Below are positions 15,738 through 25,605 of a stretch of 40,515 bases of DNA, piece by piece. The first letter of the stretch is position 1; the number at the start of each line of letters is the position of its first letter. This stretch comes from an uncultured Cytophagales bacterium. Its GTDB lineage: Bacteria > Bacteroidota > Bacteroidia > Cytophagales > 172606-1. Location: the NCBI GenBank assembly GCA_902805615.1, contig CADCTQ010000182.1, positions 1-40,515 of the forward strand, written 5' to 3'. The notes beneath the pieces were generated by a model that searched no databases, was not told where the DNA came from, and was given only the letters and a program-made list of their open reading frames with translations. Position numbers and translations under genes: made by a program.

Positions 15738-18700
15738 ATCTCTACTTCGTTTGCGTTTTCGTCGGATGTTTGCCGCGCAAGCTGCGCGCTTGCCCAGCGG
15801 AGGGTTTCGATCTGCTGCGCCAGGTCGCGGATGGTGGGCGTGAGGAACAGCATCCGGAGCTTTACGGCCACCCCGGTCTCTTCGCGGACGCGGGCCATCA
15901 CCTGGGAGGCCGCCAGCGAATGCCCGCCAACGGCGAAAAAGTCGTCCAGCACCCCAACGGTTTCCAGGCCCAGCACCTGCCGCCAGATGCCGGCCAGTGC
16001 TTCTTCGAGGGGCGTGGCCGGCGGCGCGGACGCGGCCTCCGCCGGAACGGCTTCCCGGGTGGGTTCGGGCAACGCTTTCCGGTCAATCTTCCCGTTGGCG
16101 TTGAGCGGGAACCGGTCCAGCCGCACGAAATGCGCGGGGATCATGTAGCCGGGCAGCCGGCTGCCGAGGAAGCCCGTCAGCGCGCCGGTACTCACTTCGC
16201 GGCCGGCGATGTAGTAGGCCACCAGTTGCCGGCCGGCCGGGCCGTTGCCGCAGGTGGCCACCAGCGCCGCCTCGATGGCTTCGTGGCCGGTGAGCGCCGC
16301 CTCGATTTCGCCCAGTTCCACCCGGAAGCCGCGGATCTTTACCTGCTGGTCGCGCCGCCCCAGGAACTCCATGTTGCCGTCGGCCATGATGCGCCCCAGG
16401 TCGCCGGTGCGGTACATGCGGCCGCCGGCGTGCGGCAGGAAGGGGTCGGCCAGGAAGGCGGCCCCGGTCTTGCCGGGTTCGTTCTGGTATCCCTCCGACA
16501 CGCCCACCCCGCCGATGTACAATTCACCCGTTACCCCCTGCGGCACGGGATTGCCCAGCGGGTCGAGTACGTAGAAGAAATTGTTGTCAATGGGCCGCCC
16601 GTAAGGGATGCTGGTCCAGCCGGGACGGACGGCGTGGATGGGGTAGAAGTTGGACCATACCGTGCCTTCGGTTGCGCCGCCCAGGCTGACCACCGCGGCG
16701 CCGGGGAAGAACTTTTGCAGCCGCGCGGGCAGCCCCACCGGAATCCAGTCGCCGCTCATGAACACCAGCCGCAGCGCGGTCTGCCCGTACGGCTGCCGGG
16801 AATGCTCCAGCTCGGTCACCAGGTAATTGAGGGTGGTGGGCACGGAATCCCAGAAGGTAATCCTTTCGGTCACGAGCAGCGCCTTGAGGGCGTCCACCTC
16901 CTCAATGTCCGCCGGGCCGGCAATCACCACCGCCCCGCCGGCCGCCAGGATGCCGAAGATGTCGTACACCGACAGGTCGAAGCACATGGACGTCACCAGC
17001 AGCATCCGGTCGGCGGCACCGACGTTGAACGTCCGGTTCACCCACGTGATGAGGTTGACGGCCGAATGGTGTTTGATCATCACGCCTTTGGGGCGCCCGG
17101 TGGAACCCGACGTGTAGATGGTGTAGGCCATATCCTGGCCCGTTACCGGGACGTCCAGGTTGCCTTCCGCGCCGGGGTCCCCGGGGCCGGGACCGGCAAT
17201 GTCCACCCGGCGCACGTCGGGGGGCAGGGCGGCCAGGTCGTCGGCCCCGCCGGCATCGGTCAGCAGAACCCGGGCCCGGGCGTTGGCAAGCATGTAGAGT
17301 TGCCGGTCCTGCGGGTAAGCCGGGTCAATGGGCACGTAGGCCGCCCCGGCCTTGAGTACGGCCAGCAGGCCCGTGATCATTTCGAAATTACGGTTGCTGC
17401 GCACCCCCACGTGGTCGCCGGTCCGGACGCCGGCCCCGCGCAGGCGCCGGGCCAGGACGTTTGCTTTTCCGTTCAGCTCCCCGTAGCTCATCTCCCGGCC
17501 GTGCTGCCGCAGCGCGGGCAGGGACGGGTGGAGGGCGGCCCGCTCTTCGAAAAGCTGGTGCATGGTTTTGTGGACGGCGTACGGCACCACCGTATCGTTG
17601 AAGTCGGCGACCCACTTTTTGCGTTCGGCCGGGGTCAGGTAGCCGGCTGCGCACACGGAAGCCCGCGGGTCGGCGAGCAACCCCCCGAGGAGGTTGCGGA
17701 AGTGCTGCACCATCCGCTCCATCCGCTCCGGGCCGAACAGGCTGGTATCGTATGCCAGGTTCACGTGGGTGCCGCTGCCGTCTGCGCGGAAGTAAAAAGT
17801 AAGGTCGAATTTACCGGCCGCCAGGTCAACGGGCAGGTTTTCGGTGGTCAGGCCGGCGAAGCGGGACGCGGCTTCCGGGCCCGACAGGGCAAAATCTTCC
17901 GACACCACCAGCACGTCGAACAGGGGTGACCGGCCCGGGTCGCGGTTGGGCCGCAGGTCGTCCACCAGCCGGTCGAAGGGATAGTCCTGGTGCGCGTACG
18001 CCCCGACCAGCACCCGCTGCACTTTGGCGAGCAAACCGGCAAAGTGGTCCTGGTGGTCCACGGCCAGGCGTACCGGGAGGGTATTGAGGTAAAAGCCCAC
18101 CTGGTTTTGCAACTCGAAGCGGTCGCGGCCCGCTACGGGCGTGCCCACGATGAGGTCGTCCTGGCCCGAATACCGGTGCAGCAGCACCAGCACGGCCCCC
18201 ATCAGCACCACGAACGGGCTCACCTCCTGCTGCCGGCCCAGGGCGTGCAGGCGTTGCGTGGCCGGCTCATCGAGGCGGAAGTCGAGGGACGCGCTGCGGA
18301 ACTGCCGGACCCGGGGGCGCTCAAAGTCCGCCGGAAGCTGGAGGACCGGGATTTCGCCGTCCAGCTGCTGCCGCCAGTACTGTTGGTGGGCGCGCATGGC
18401 GGCTTCGTCCAGCCGCCGGTGCTGCCAGTGGGCAAAGTCTTTGTACTGCACGGCCAGGGGCGCCAGCGGGTCGGGCAGGCCGCGGGTGCAGGCGGTGTAG
18501 AGGCTCATCCATTCGCGGATGATGATTTCCATGGACCACCCGTCGGCGATGATGTGGTGGATCACGAAGATGAACGCGTACGTTTCGTCGCCCAGCCGGA
18601 GCAGGGTGGCCCTCAGCAGGGGACCGGCCGCCAGGTCGAAAGGCGTAGCGGCTTCCCGGCGCGCGGTTTCGCGGGCTACTGCCTCATTGTCGGGCACCTG

Positions 18701-21700
18701 CCGGAGGTCGTGGCAGGCCACGGCACCGCCGGCTTCCCCCGGCGTCAGAATCCGTTGCCGGGGCTGTCCGTCCACCGGCACGAACACCGTCCGCAGGCTT
18801 TCGTGCCGCGCGACCAGGGCCGCGAAAGCCGCTCCGAAGGCCGCCTCGTCGAGCCGGCCCTTCAGCACTTTGGCGCCGGCAATGTTGTAGGCGGCCGGCT
18901 GCTCTTCCAGTTGGTCAATGAACCACAGCCGCCGCTGGGCGTACGACAGGTCGTAGTCGGCCTGCGGGGGCGCCGGCAGGATCACCTGGCCGTCGCCTTC
19001 CGGGGTCGTCTCCCGGTCCATGCGCCGGCTCAACGCCTCCACGGTGGGGCATTCGAACATGACCTCCAGTTCGAGGCTCACGCCCAGCCGCTGCTGGATG
19101 GTCATCAGCACCTGGATGGCCTTCAGGGAATGCCCGCCCCGGGTGAAAAAGTTGTCGTGGATGCCGATGTTTTCGCCGCCCAGCACTTCCTGCCAGATCG
19201 CCAGCAGTTGGGCTTCGCGGGGGGTGCGGGGGGCCGCGTAGCCCGTGGTGAGGCCGGTTGCGGGCATTTCCGCCAGCCGGGCCCGGTCCGTTTTGCCGTT
19301 GCCGTTCAGCGGCATCTGCGTGAGCATTACCCAGCGGCCGGGAACCATGTACGCGGGCAGGCGGGCCGCGAGCCGGGCCGCCACCTGGGCGGGGGTGGTC
19401 TCCCCGGCGGGCACCACGTAGCCCACCAGTTCGGGGCTGCCGTCGGTTTCCGCGGCCAGCACGATCCCTTCCCTGACCAGGTCAAGGCCGTTGAGTTCCT
19501 TTTCGATCTCTGCCGGCTCCACGCGGTGGCCGCGCACCTTTACCTGGTGGTCGGCCCGGCCCAGGTACACCAGTTCCCCGGAAGGCTCCCACCGGCCCAG
19601 GTCGCCGGTGCGGTACAGGCAGCCCGCGTCCGGGGCGAAGGGGTCGGGCACGAACCGCGCGGCCGTCAGGTCCGGCTGGTACCGGTAACCTTTCGCCACG
19701 CCGGGGCCGCCGATGAAGATTTCCCCCGTTACGCCGACGGGCGTCACGTTCCCGCCGGGGTCAAGCACGTACAGCCGCGCATTGGCGACCGGACGGCCGA
19801 TGGTGATCTTGCCGGAGGCATCTTCCAGGGTGGCCACCGAGCAGCCCACGGTTGCCTCCGTGGGGCCGTATTCGTTGTGTACCCGCATGGCGGCGTTCAG
19901 CCCGAACAGGATGCGGCTGTGCTCGGGAGTAAGGTCCTCGCCGCCCACGATCACGCACGTCACGGGCGACGGCCCGAGGGGCAGGTATTGCAGGACCTTT
20001 ACGTGCGAGGGCGTCAGCTTTACCGCCCGCACCGGCGATTGGGGCCCGAACACGGCCAGCAGCGTGTGGTGTATCCCGGCGGATTCACCGTACACGTGCA
20101 GGGCGTCGCCGCGGGTGAGCGACGAAAAGAGGGACGTCAGGGTGAGGTCAAAAGCCAGGGATGTGAAAAAGGCGAACGGGAACCCGGCCCGGTCGTTGAA
20201 GTAGTACTGGTTGGCCCACTGGATGTAACCGGAGATGTTTGCCGCCGTTACCTCTACGCCCTTGGGCGTACCTGTAGAACCGGACGTGTAGATGACGTAG
20301 GCCAGGTCGCCGGGGCGGGTGGCGGCCACCGGGTTTTCCGGGCGGCAGGTCGCCAGGTCTCCGGGCGGCAGGTCGAGGGCGTACACGTCGCCTTCGTAGG
20401 TAAACCGGGGGTCCATCAGCCAGGCGGAATCCGTCATCAGCAGGCGGGCTTTCGCATCGGCCAGCATGAAGCCGGTGCGTTCGGCGGGACCGGAAGGGTC
20501 GAGCGGCAGAAAGGCGGCCCCCGTTTTCAGCACCGCCAGGATGCCCGTCACCAGTGCGTCCGACCGGTCGGCGAGGATGCCCACTAGGTCGTTGGGGGCC
20601 AGGCCGAAGGTGGCCCGTAAGTAGTGGGCCAGTTGATTGGCCCGCCGGTTCAGCTCCCCGTAGCTCAGGGCGGCGCCTTCGTACACCACCGCCACCGCGT
20701 CGGGCGTCCGGGCCGCCTGTCTTTCAAACAACGCTTGCAGGGAAACCGCTTCGGAGGGCACTACGGGGCCGGCCGACATCGCCAGGAGCTGCTTTTTCTC
20801 CGGCGACGGGATGTATTCGAGTTGCGCCAGGGGCTGGTGTACGTCGGCGACCACCGCGTCGAGCAGGGTTTCGTACCCGGCCACCATCCGCGCCACGCGG
20901 CCGGCGCTGAACAGGGCCGTGCTGTATTCCACGTGGAGTTGGATTCCACCGGGATTTTTGAGGAACCGGAAGGACAGGTCAAACTTGCTCGTGTCGCGGG
21001 CCACCGGGAGCCTGGTCAGGGCAACGTCGTCGAACCGGATGACCTGCCCGGCGTCTATTTCGTCGCCGATCCAGTCTACCAGCACGTCGAAAAACGGGTT
21101 GCGGCCCGGGTCGCGTTCGGCCGGCAGGTTTTCGGCCATCTCGTCGAAGGGATACTCCTGGTGTTCGAATGCCCCCAGCACGGTTTCCCGCACCCGGTCC
21201 AGCAGTTGGCTGAAGCTGTCCGTGCCCCGCAACTGCGTCCGCAGGGGCACCAGGCTGATGTAAAAGCCGAACTGGTCCAGCAGCTCGGGCCGGTCGCGGT
21301 TGGCAATGGTGGTGCCGGCAATGAGGTCTTCTTCTCCCGTCAGCCGGAACAGGAAGGCTTTTACCGTAGCCAGCAGCACCATGAACACGGTGACCTGCCC
21401 GTCGCGGGCAACCCGTTCCACGCCTTCCACCAGGCGGGGCGGCAGGTCGGCGTACCGGCTGGCGCCGGCCAGCGACCGCACGGCCGGACGCGCAAAGTCG
21501 GCGGGCAAGGCCAGCACGGGCAGGGGGCCGGCCAACCGGTCGAGCCAGTACGCCCGGTGCTGGCTGGTGTCGCGGGCGGTTTGCCAGGCCAGGTAGTCTT
21601 TGAATTGCACCGGCAGGGGGGCCAGGGCCAGGGGCTCCCCGCGGCGCAGGCAGTCGTAGCCGCGCACCAGTTCTCCCACCAGCACCTCCAGCGACCAGGC

Positions 21701-24700
21701 GTCGGCAATGATGTGGTGCACGCTGAAGGTCAGTACGTGTTCGTTGGGGGCAACCCCCCACAACCCCACCCGCATCAGGGGCGCTGCCGACAGGTCGAAA
21801 GGGCGGTCCGCTTCGGCCGCAAGGGCCTCCGCAAGATTATCTTTGGCAAGGGTCCGGTAGTCCAGGCGGAAGGTTTCCCCGGGGGTGCGGATCACCTGCC
21901 GGGGTTCCTGGCCGACCAGGACAAAAGCGGTGCGCAGGCTCTCGTGCCGGGCGACCAGCCCGCCGAATACGCGGCCCAGCCGTTCCGGGTCAATGGGGCC
22001 GGCCAGCCGGTACGCGCCGAAGATGGTGTAGGCCGTCCGGTGCGCCTCGAACTGGTCGAGCGTCCACAGGCGCCGCTGGGCGGGTGAAAGCGCGTAATGG
22101 GGTGCGGGCGTGACCGGCCGGATGCCGTTTTCGTCGCCGGGCAGTTGTTGCTGAAGGTACCCGGCCATCTGGCGGATGGTGGGATACGTGAAGAAATCGC
22201 GGAAGGAGACCGGAATGCCGAAGCGCTGCACGATGAACGCCTGGATTTTTACCGCCTTCAAGGAGTTGCCGCCGGTTTCGAAGAAGTGGTCGGTGACCCC
22301 CACCGGCCCTTTTTGCAGCACCCGCTCCCAGGCCGCCTGGAGTTCTTTTTCGGTCCCGGTCCGGGGCGCCGCGTGGGGCTGGGCGCCGCCGGCAGCGCCG
22401 GCCCGGCTCCGCGTGGCCAGGGCTTTCCGGTCGGTTTTCCCGTTGGGGGTGAGGGGCATTTCGGGCAGCGTAACGATGCCGGCCGGAATCATGTAGGCGG
22501 GTAGGCGTTCGGCCAGAAACTGCTTCAGTTCCGCTTCGCGCACGGCCGTCCCGGCGTTGGCCGTCACGAAAGCAAACAGGTAGTTGCCCAGGCCGGCGTC
22601 TTCGCACACCACCACGGCGCCCTGCTGCACGGCCGGATGCCACGTGAGCAGTTGCTCGATTTCTTCCAGCTCGATGCGGTACCCTTTTACCTTTACCTGC
22701 AAGTCGCGCCGGCCGAAAAATTCGATGTTCCCGTCGGGCAGGTAGCGGCCGACGTCGCCGGTGCGGTAGAGGCGCTGCCCCGGACGGAACGGATCGGGGC
22801 CGAAAACCGCCGCGGTCCGGCTCGCATCGTTGTAGTAGCCCCGGCCCACGCCGGCGCCCGCCACGCAGATTTCGCCTTTTACGCCCACCGGGAGCAGTTG
22901 CATCCGTTCGTCCACAATGTAAATGTGGGTGTTGCGCACGGCCGACCCGATGGGAATGCTTTCGCCGTCCGGCAAGGCCCGCATGATGCAGTGGGTCACG
23001 TCGTCGGACGCCTCGGTCGGCCCGTACGCGTTGACGAGGGGAATGCCCGGGAAAGCGGCGAACCACCGGGCGGCCAGGGGTTTGCGCAGGGTCTCACCCG
23101 TCACGACCAGGTACTCCAGGGAAGCAAAGGCCGTTTCCAGGCCCTCGTCGCGGACGAGGTCGAGCAGTTCGCCCAGGTAGGCGGGCACCACCTCCAGCAC
23201 GCTGATCCGGTGCCGGGCGAGGCTGAGCAGGAAGTCGCGGGGCTGCAACACCAGCGCCTGGGGGTACACGTGGGTGCAGCCGCCCACCAGCAAGGCCGCC
23301 AGCGCCTGCCACACGGAGATGTCGAAACTGATGGCGGCATTCTGCACGACGGCCGAGCCGGCGTCCAGGTGCAGGTCTTCGATCTTGGCGCAGAGGTGGT
23401 TGAGCATGCCCCGCTGTTCGATCATGACGCCCTTGGGGCGGCCGGTGGAGCCCGACGTGTAGATCAGGTAGGCCAGGCTGGCCGCGCCGCCCACGGCAAC
23501 CGGGTCAGTGGCCGGATGCCGGGAAATTTCTGCCCCATCCGTAAGCGACAGGGCGGCGGTGGTGCTCAGCCGGGGGACCTCGCCGGCCGTCACGACCACT
23601 TTCGCCCCGGTTTCGCTGAGCATGTATTCGAGGCGTTCGACGGGCAGTTGCGGGTCGAGGGGCAGGTAGGCCGCCCCGCTTTTGAGGATGCCCAGCAAGC
23701 CGATCACCAGCCACTCCGAACGTTCGAGCATCAACCCGACGATGTCTTCGGGCCGCACGGCAAACTGCTCGCGCAGGCAGTGCGCCAGTTGGTTGGCCCG
23801 GGCATTGAGTTCCAGGTAAGTGTACGCCGTGGCGTTGCACACCAGCGCCGTCGCCGCGGGGGTGCGCGCTGCCTGCGCTTCGAAGCGGCGGGCAAACGTT
23901 TCTTCCGGCGGGTGCGGCGCGCTTTTACCGGCAAAGCCCGCCAGCAGGGCGGCCCGGCCCGGGTCGGTGAGCAGGTCCAGCCGGGCGGCCGGCGCCCCGG
24001 GCGCCGCCACGATCCCGGCCAGCAGTTGTTCGTAACACCCGGCCAGGCGGCCGATGGTGTCTTCGTTGAACAGGTCGGTGCTGTAGGTGAACAGGCCCGC
24101 CAGTTCCTGTCCGCCCTCGATGAACTCCACGCTGAGGTCGAACCGGCCTTCCTTGGCGGGCAGGGCGAAGTATTCGAGCGTAAGCGAACCCAGGTCAACG
24201 GTATAGCCCTCGTTGCCCGGCATGAGCAGTTCCGTCACGGACGCGTACTGCCGGCTGCCCTGGAGGTAGAAAAGGGTTTGGAAAACGGGTGAATGGTTCT
24301 GCGGGTGCCCAAGGCCCAGCTTTTCGACCAGCGCCGCGTAGGGGTACTCCTGGTGGGCTACGGCTTCGGTAATGGCCCGGTGGATTTTGTGGAGGTGCGC
24401 CCGGAAAGAATCCGTGGCGGCCAGCGTGCTCCGGATGGCCACCGGGTTGACGAAGTAGCCCACCGTTTGCTCAAAACGCGGCTCTACGCGGTTGGCGGCG
24501 GGCGTACCCACCACCAGGTCGTCCTGGCCGGTGTACCGGTGCAGCAGCACGGTGTAGGCCGCCATCAGCGTAGTGAACAGCGTAACGCCTTCCGCCCGGG
24601 AAAGCGCCTTGAGCTCCCGGGTCAGGGCCGGGTTGATGCGGGTGTAGCGGTGGGCGCCCTTTTCGGAGCGGAAGGGGCTGCGCACCTTGTCGGCGGGCAG

Positions 24701-25495
24701 GTCCAGCAGCGGGAGGCCGCCGCCCAGCTTTTCCGCCCAGTAGCCGCGCAGGCGGTCTCCCTCGGGGCCGTCGAGCAGTTGCCGCTGGTAGGCCACGAAA
24801 GGTTCGTACTCGTGCCGGACGGGTTCCGGGCCGGGGAGCGTCCCGGTCACTTCGGCCGTATACAGCACCCGGATGTCGTGGAGGAGCAGGTTCATGGACC
24901 AGCCGTCGCAGGCAATGTGGTGCAGGGCCACCAGCAGCACGCTGCCGCGCGGGGTCGTGAAGAGCACGACCCGGAATACCTGCCCCTGGGCCAGGTCGAA
25001 CGGCTCGTCGAAAGCCTCCTTTACGCGCACCCGTAATTCGGCGTCGGACCAGGCGGTGGCGTCGGTGACCCGGAAATCCACCTCCTGGTAGCCGGCTACC
25101 TCCTGGTACACGGCCTCGTCTTCCAGCCCGTAACGCGTACGCAGGGCGGCGTGCTTGTTGACCAGGCGCTGAAACACTTTCTTCAGGAGCGGCAGGCTGA
25201 AGTCCGAAACGATCCGGGCCGCAAACCCTTCGTTGTAGGCGGATGGGTTGGTGGCGTTGCGGCAGGTGACCCAGAGGGCCTGCTGGCCGTAGGAAACGGG
25301 AATCCTTTTTGCGCTACGCTCCATCTTCCGGCTCAGGAGTTGCCTGGCCAGGGCCTTTTTCTGCTCCAGGGAAAGCCCTTCCGGCTGGGGTGTCTCGCCT
25401 GCTCCGGGCAAAAGGGTTTCCGCCCGGGTTGCAAACGCTTCCGGGTTCTGGGATAAATGGGCCTCCATGTCTGGTCGGGGTTTCTCGGTGAGCAT
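15734..25495 (-). CDS. trimodular NRPS (C-A-T)x3, predicted Dap/Dab-Asn-Cys-like
   Basis: About 3253 residues from the ATG at 25495. Other in-frame starts lie at 25546 (longest) and 25468, and nothing decides among them. Module 1: C with HHIACDGW (about 192), A with TSGSTGRPKG (about 680) and code DIWEVTADDK, T with GGNSL (about 1077). Module 2: C HHIIADAW (about 1262), A code DLTKIGEVGK, matching Asn, T GGHSL (about 2125). Module 3: C HHIIADGW (about 2315), A code DLYDFSLVWK with a GGATE variant of A5, closest to the Cys family DLYNLSLIWK but with Asp at position 278, T GGHSL (about 3190). None of the C domains has the DxxxxD of heterocyclases, so no thiazoline is expected. The acidic residues E278, D330 and D331 of module 1 fit a substrate with a side-chain amine, consistent with the SbnA/SbnB genes upstream. 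Codes were read by eye. Confidence 0.94.
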   Translation of the reverse strand: MLTEKPRPDMEAHLSQNPEAFATRAETLLPGAGETPQPEGLSLEQKKALARQLLSRKMERSAKRIPVSYGQQALWVTCRNATNPSAYNEGFAARIVSDFSLPLLKKVFQRLVNKHAALRTRYGLEDEAVYQEVAGYQEVDFRVTDATAWSDAELRVRVKEAFDEPFDLAQGQVFRVVLFTTPRGSVLLVALHHIACDGWSMNLLLHDIRVLYTAEVTGTLPGPEPVRHEYEPFVAYQRQLLDGPEGDRLRGYWAEKLGGGLPLLDLPADKVRSPFRSEKGAHRYTRINPALTRELKALSRAEGVTLFTTLMAAYTVLLHRYTGQDDLVVGTPAANRVEPRFEQTVGYFVNPVAIRSTLAATDSFRAHLHKIHRAITEAVAHQEYPYAALVEKLGLGHPQNHSPVFQTLFYLQGSRQYASVTELLMPGNEGYTVDLGSLTLEYFALPAKEGRFDLSVEFIEGGQELAGLFTYSTDLFNEDTIGRLAGCYEQLLAGIVAAPGAPAARLDLLTDPGRAALLAGFAGKSAPHPPEETFARRFEAQAARTPAATALVCNATAYTYLELNARANQLAHCLREQFAVRPEDIVGLMLERSEWLVIGLLGILKSGAAYLPLDPQLPVERLEYMLSETGAKVVVTAGEVPRLSTTAALSLTDGAEISRHPATDPVAVGGAASLAYLIYTSGSTGRPKGVMIEQRGMLNHLCAKIEDLHLDAGSAVVQNAAISFDISVWQALAALLVGGCTHVYPQALVLQPRDFLLSLARHRISVLEVVPAYLGELLDLVRDEGLETAFASLEYLVVTGETLRKPLAARWFAAFPGIPLVNAYGPTEASDDVTHCIMRALPDGESIPIGSAVRNTHIYIVDERMQLLPVGVKGEICVAGAGVGRGYYNDASRTAAVFGPDPFRPGQRLYRTGDVGRYLPDGNIEFFGRRDLQVKVKGYRIELEEIEQLLTWHPAVQQGAVVVCEDAGLGNYLFAFVTANAGTAVREAELKQFLAERLPAYMIPAGIVTLPEMPLTPNGKTDRKALATRSRAGAAGGAQPHAAPRTGTEKELQAAWERVLQKGPVGVTDHFFETGGNSLKAVKIQAFIVQRFGIPVSFRDFFTYPTIRQMAGYLQQQLPGDENGIRPVTPAPHYALSPAQRRLWTLDQFEAHRTAYTIFGAYRLAGPIDPERLGRVFGGLVARHESLRTAFVLVGQEPRQVIRTPGETFRLDYRTLAKDNLAEALAAEADRPFDLSAAPLMRVGLWGVAPNEHVLTFSVHHIIADAWSLEVLVGELVRGYDCLRRGEPLALAPLPVQFKDYLAWQTARDTSQHRAYWLDRLAGPLPVLALPADFARPAVRSLAGASRYADLPPRLVEGVERVARDGQVTVFMVLLATVKAFLFRLTGEEDLIAGTTIANRDRPELLDQFGFYISLVPLRTQLRGTDSFSQLLDRVRETVLGAFEHQEYPFDEMAENLPAERDPGRNPFFDVLVDWIGDEIDAGQVIRFDDVALTRLPVARDTSKFDLSFRFLKNPGGIQLHVEYSTALFSAGRVARMVAGYETLLDAVVADVHQPLAQLEYIPSPEKKQLLAMSAGPVVPSEAVSLQALFERQAARTPDAVAVVYEGAALSYGELNRRANQLAHYLRATFGLAPNDLVGILADRSDALVTGILAVLKTGAAFLPLDPSGPAERTGFMLADAKARLLMTDSAWLMDPRFTYEGDVYALDLPPGDLATCRPENPVAATRPGDLAYVIYTSGSTGTPKGVEVTAANISGYIQWANQYYFNDRAGFPFAFFTSLAFDLTLTSLFSSLTRGDALHVYGESAGIHHTLLAVFGPQSPVRAVKLTPSHVKVLQYLPLGPSPVTCVIVGGEDLTPEHSRILFGLNAAMRVHNEYGPTEATVGCSVATLEDASGKITIGRPVANARLYVLDPGGNVTPVGVTGEIFIGGPGVAKGYRYQPDLTAARFVPDPFAPDAGCLYRTGDLGRWEPSGELVYLGRADHQVKVRGHRVEPAEIEKELNGLDLVREGIVLAAETDGSPELVGYVVPAGETTPAQVAARLAARLPAYMVPGRWVMLTQMPLNGNGKTDRARLAEMPATGLTTGYAAPRTPREAQLLAIWQEVLGGENIGIHDNFFTRGGHSLKAIQVLMTIQQRLGVSLELEVMFECPTVEALSRRMDRETTPEGDGQVILPAPPQADYDLSYAQRRLWFIDQLEEQPAAYNIAGAKVLKGRLDEAAFGAAFAALVARHESLRTVFVPVDGQPRQRILTPGEAGGAVACHDLRQVPDNEAVARETARREAATPFDLAAGPLLRATLLRLGDETYAFIFVIHHIIADGWSMEIIIREWMSLYTACTRGLPDPLAPLAVQYKDFAHWQHRRLDEAAMRAHQQYWRQQLDGEIPVLQLPADFERPRVRQFRSASLDFRLDEPATQRLHALGRQQEVSPFVVLMGAVLVLLHRYSGQDDLIVGTPVAGRDRFELQNQVGFYLNTLPVRLAVDHQDHFAGLLAKVQRVLVGAYAHQDYPFDRLVDDLRPNRDPGRSPLFDVLVVSEDFALSGPEAASRFAGLTTENLPVDLAAGKFDLTFYFRADGSGTHVNLAYDTSLFGPERMERMVQHFRNLLGGLLADPRASVCAAGYLTPAERKKWVADFNDTVVPYAVHKTMHQLFEERAALHPSLPALRQHGREMSYGELNGKANVLARRLRGAGVRTGDHVGVRSNRNFEMITGLLAVLKAGAAYVPIDPAYPQDRQLYMLANARARVLLTDAGGADDLAALPPDVRRVDIAGPGPGDPGAEGNLDVPVTGQDMAYTIYTSGSTGRPKGVMIKHHSAVNLITWVNRTFNVGAADRMLLVTSMCFDLSVYDIFGILAAGGAVVIAGPADIEEVDALKALLVTERITFWDSVPTTLNYLVTELEHSRQPYGQTALRLVFMSGDWIPVGLPARLQKFFPGAAVVSLGGATEGTVWSNFYPIHAVRPGWTSIPYGRPIDNNFFYVLDPLGNPVPQGVTGELYIGGVGVSEGYQNEPGKTGAAFLADPFLPHAGGRMYRTGDLGRIMADGNMEFLGRRDQQVKIRGFRVELGEIEAALTGHEAIEAALVATCGNGPAGRQLVAYYIAGREVSTGALTGFLGSRLPGYMIPAHFVRLDRFPLNANGKIDRKALPEPTREAVPAEAASAPPATPLEEALAGIWRQVLGLETVGVLDDFFAVGGHSLAASQVMARVREETGVAVKLRMLFLTPTIRDLAQQIETLRWASAQLARQTSDENANEVEI

Positions 25496-25605
25496 CTGGG
25501 TACTGATGGCTGAATGGGTTGGGCGGTAACAGTTGGGCGCAAACAAAGGGAAGGACTGCCCCGCGCCGGGCCGGCAGCGGCCGGGTGGCGGTCATGCCGG
25601 GGCGG

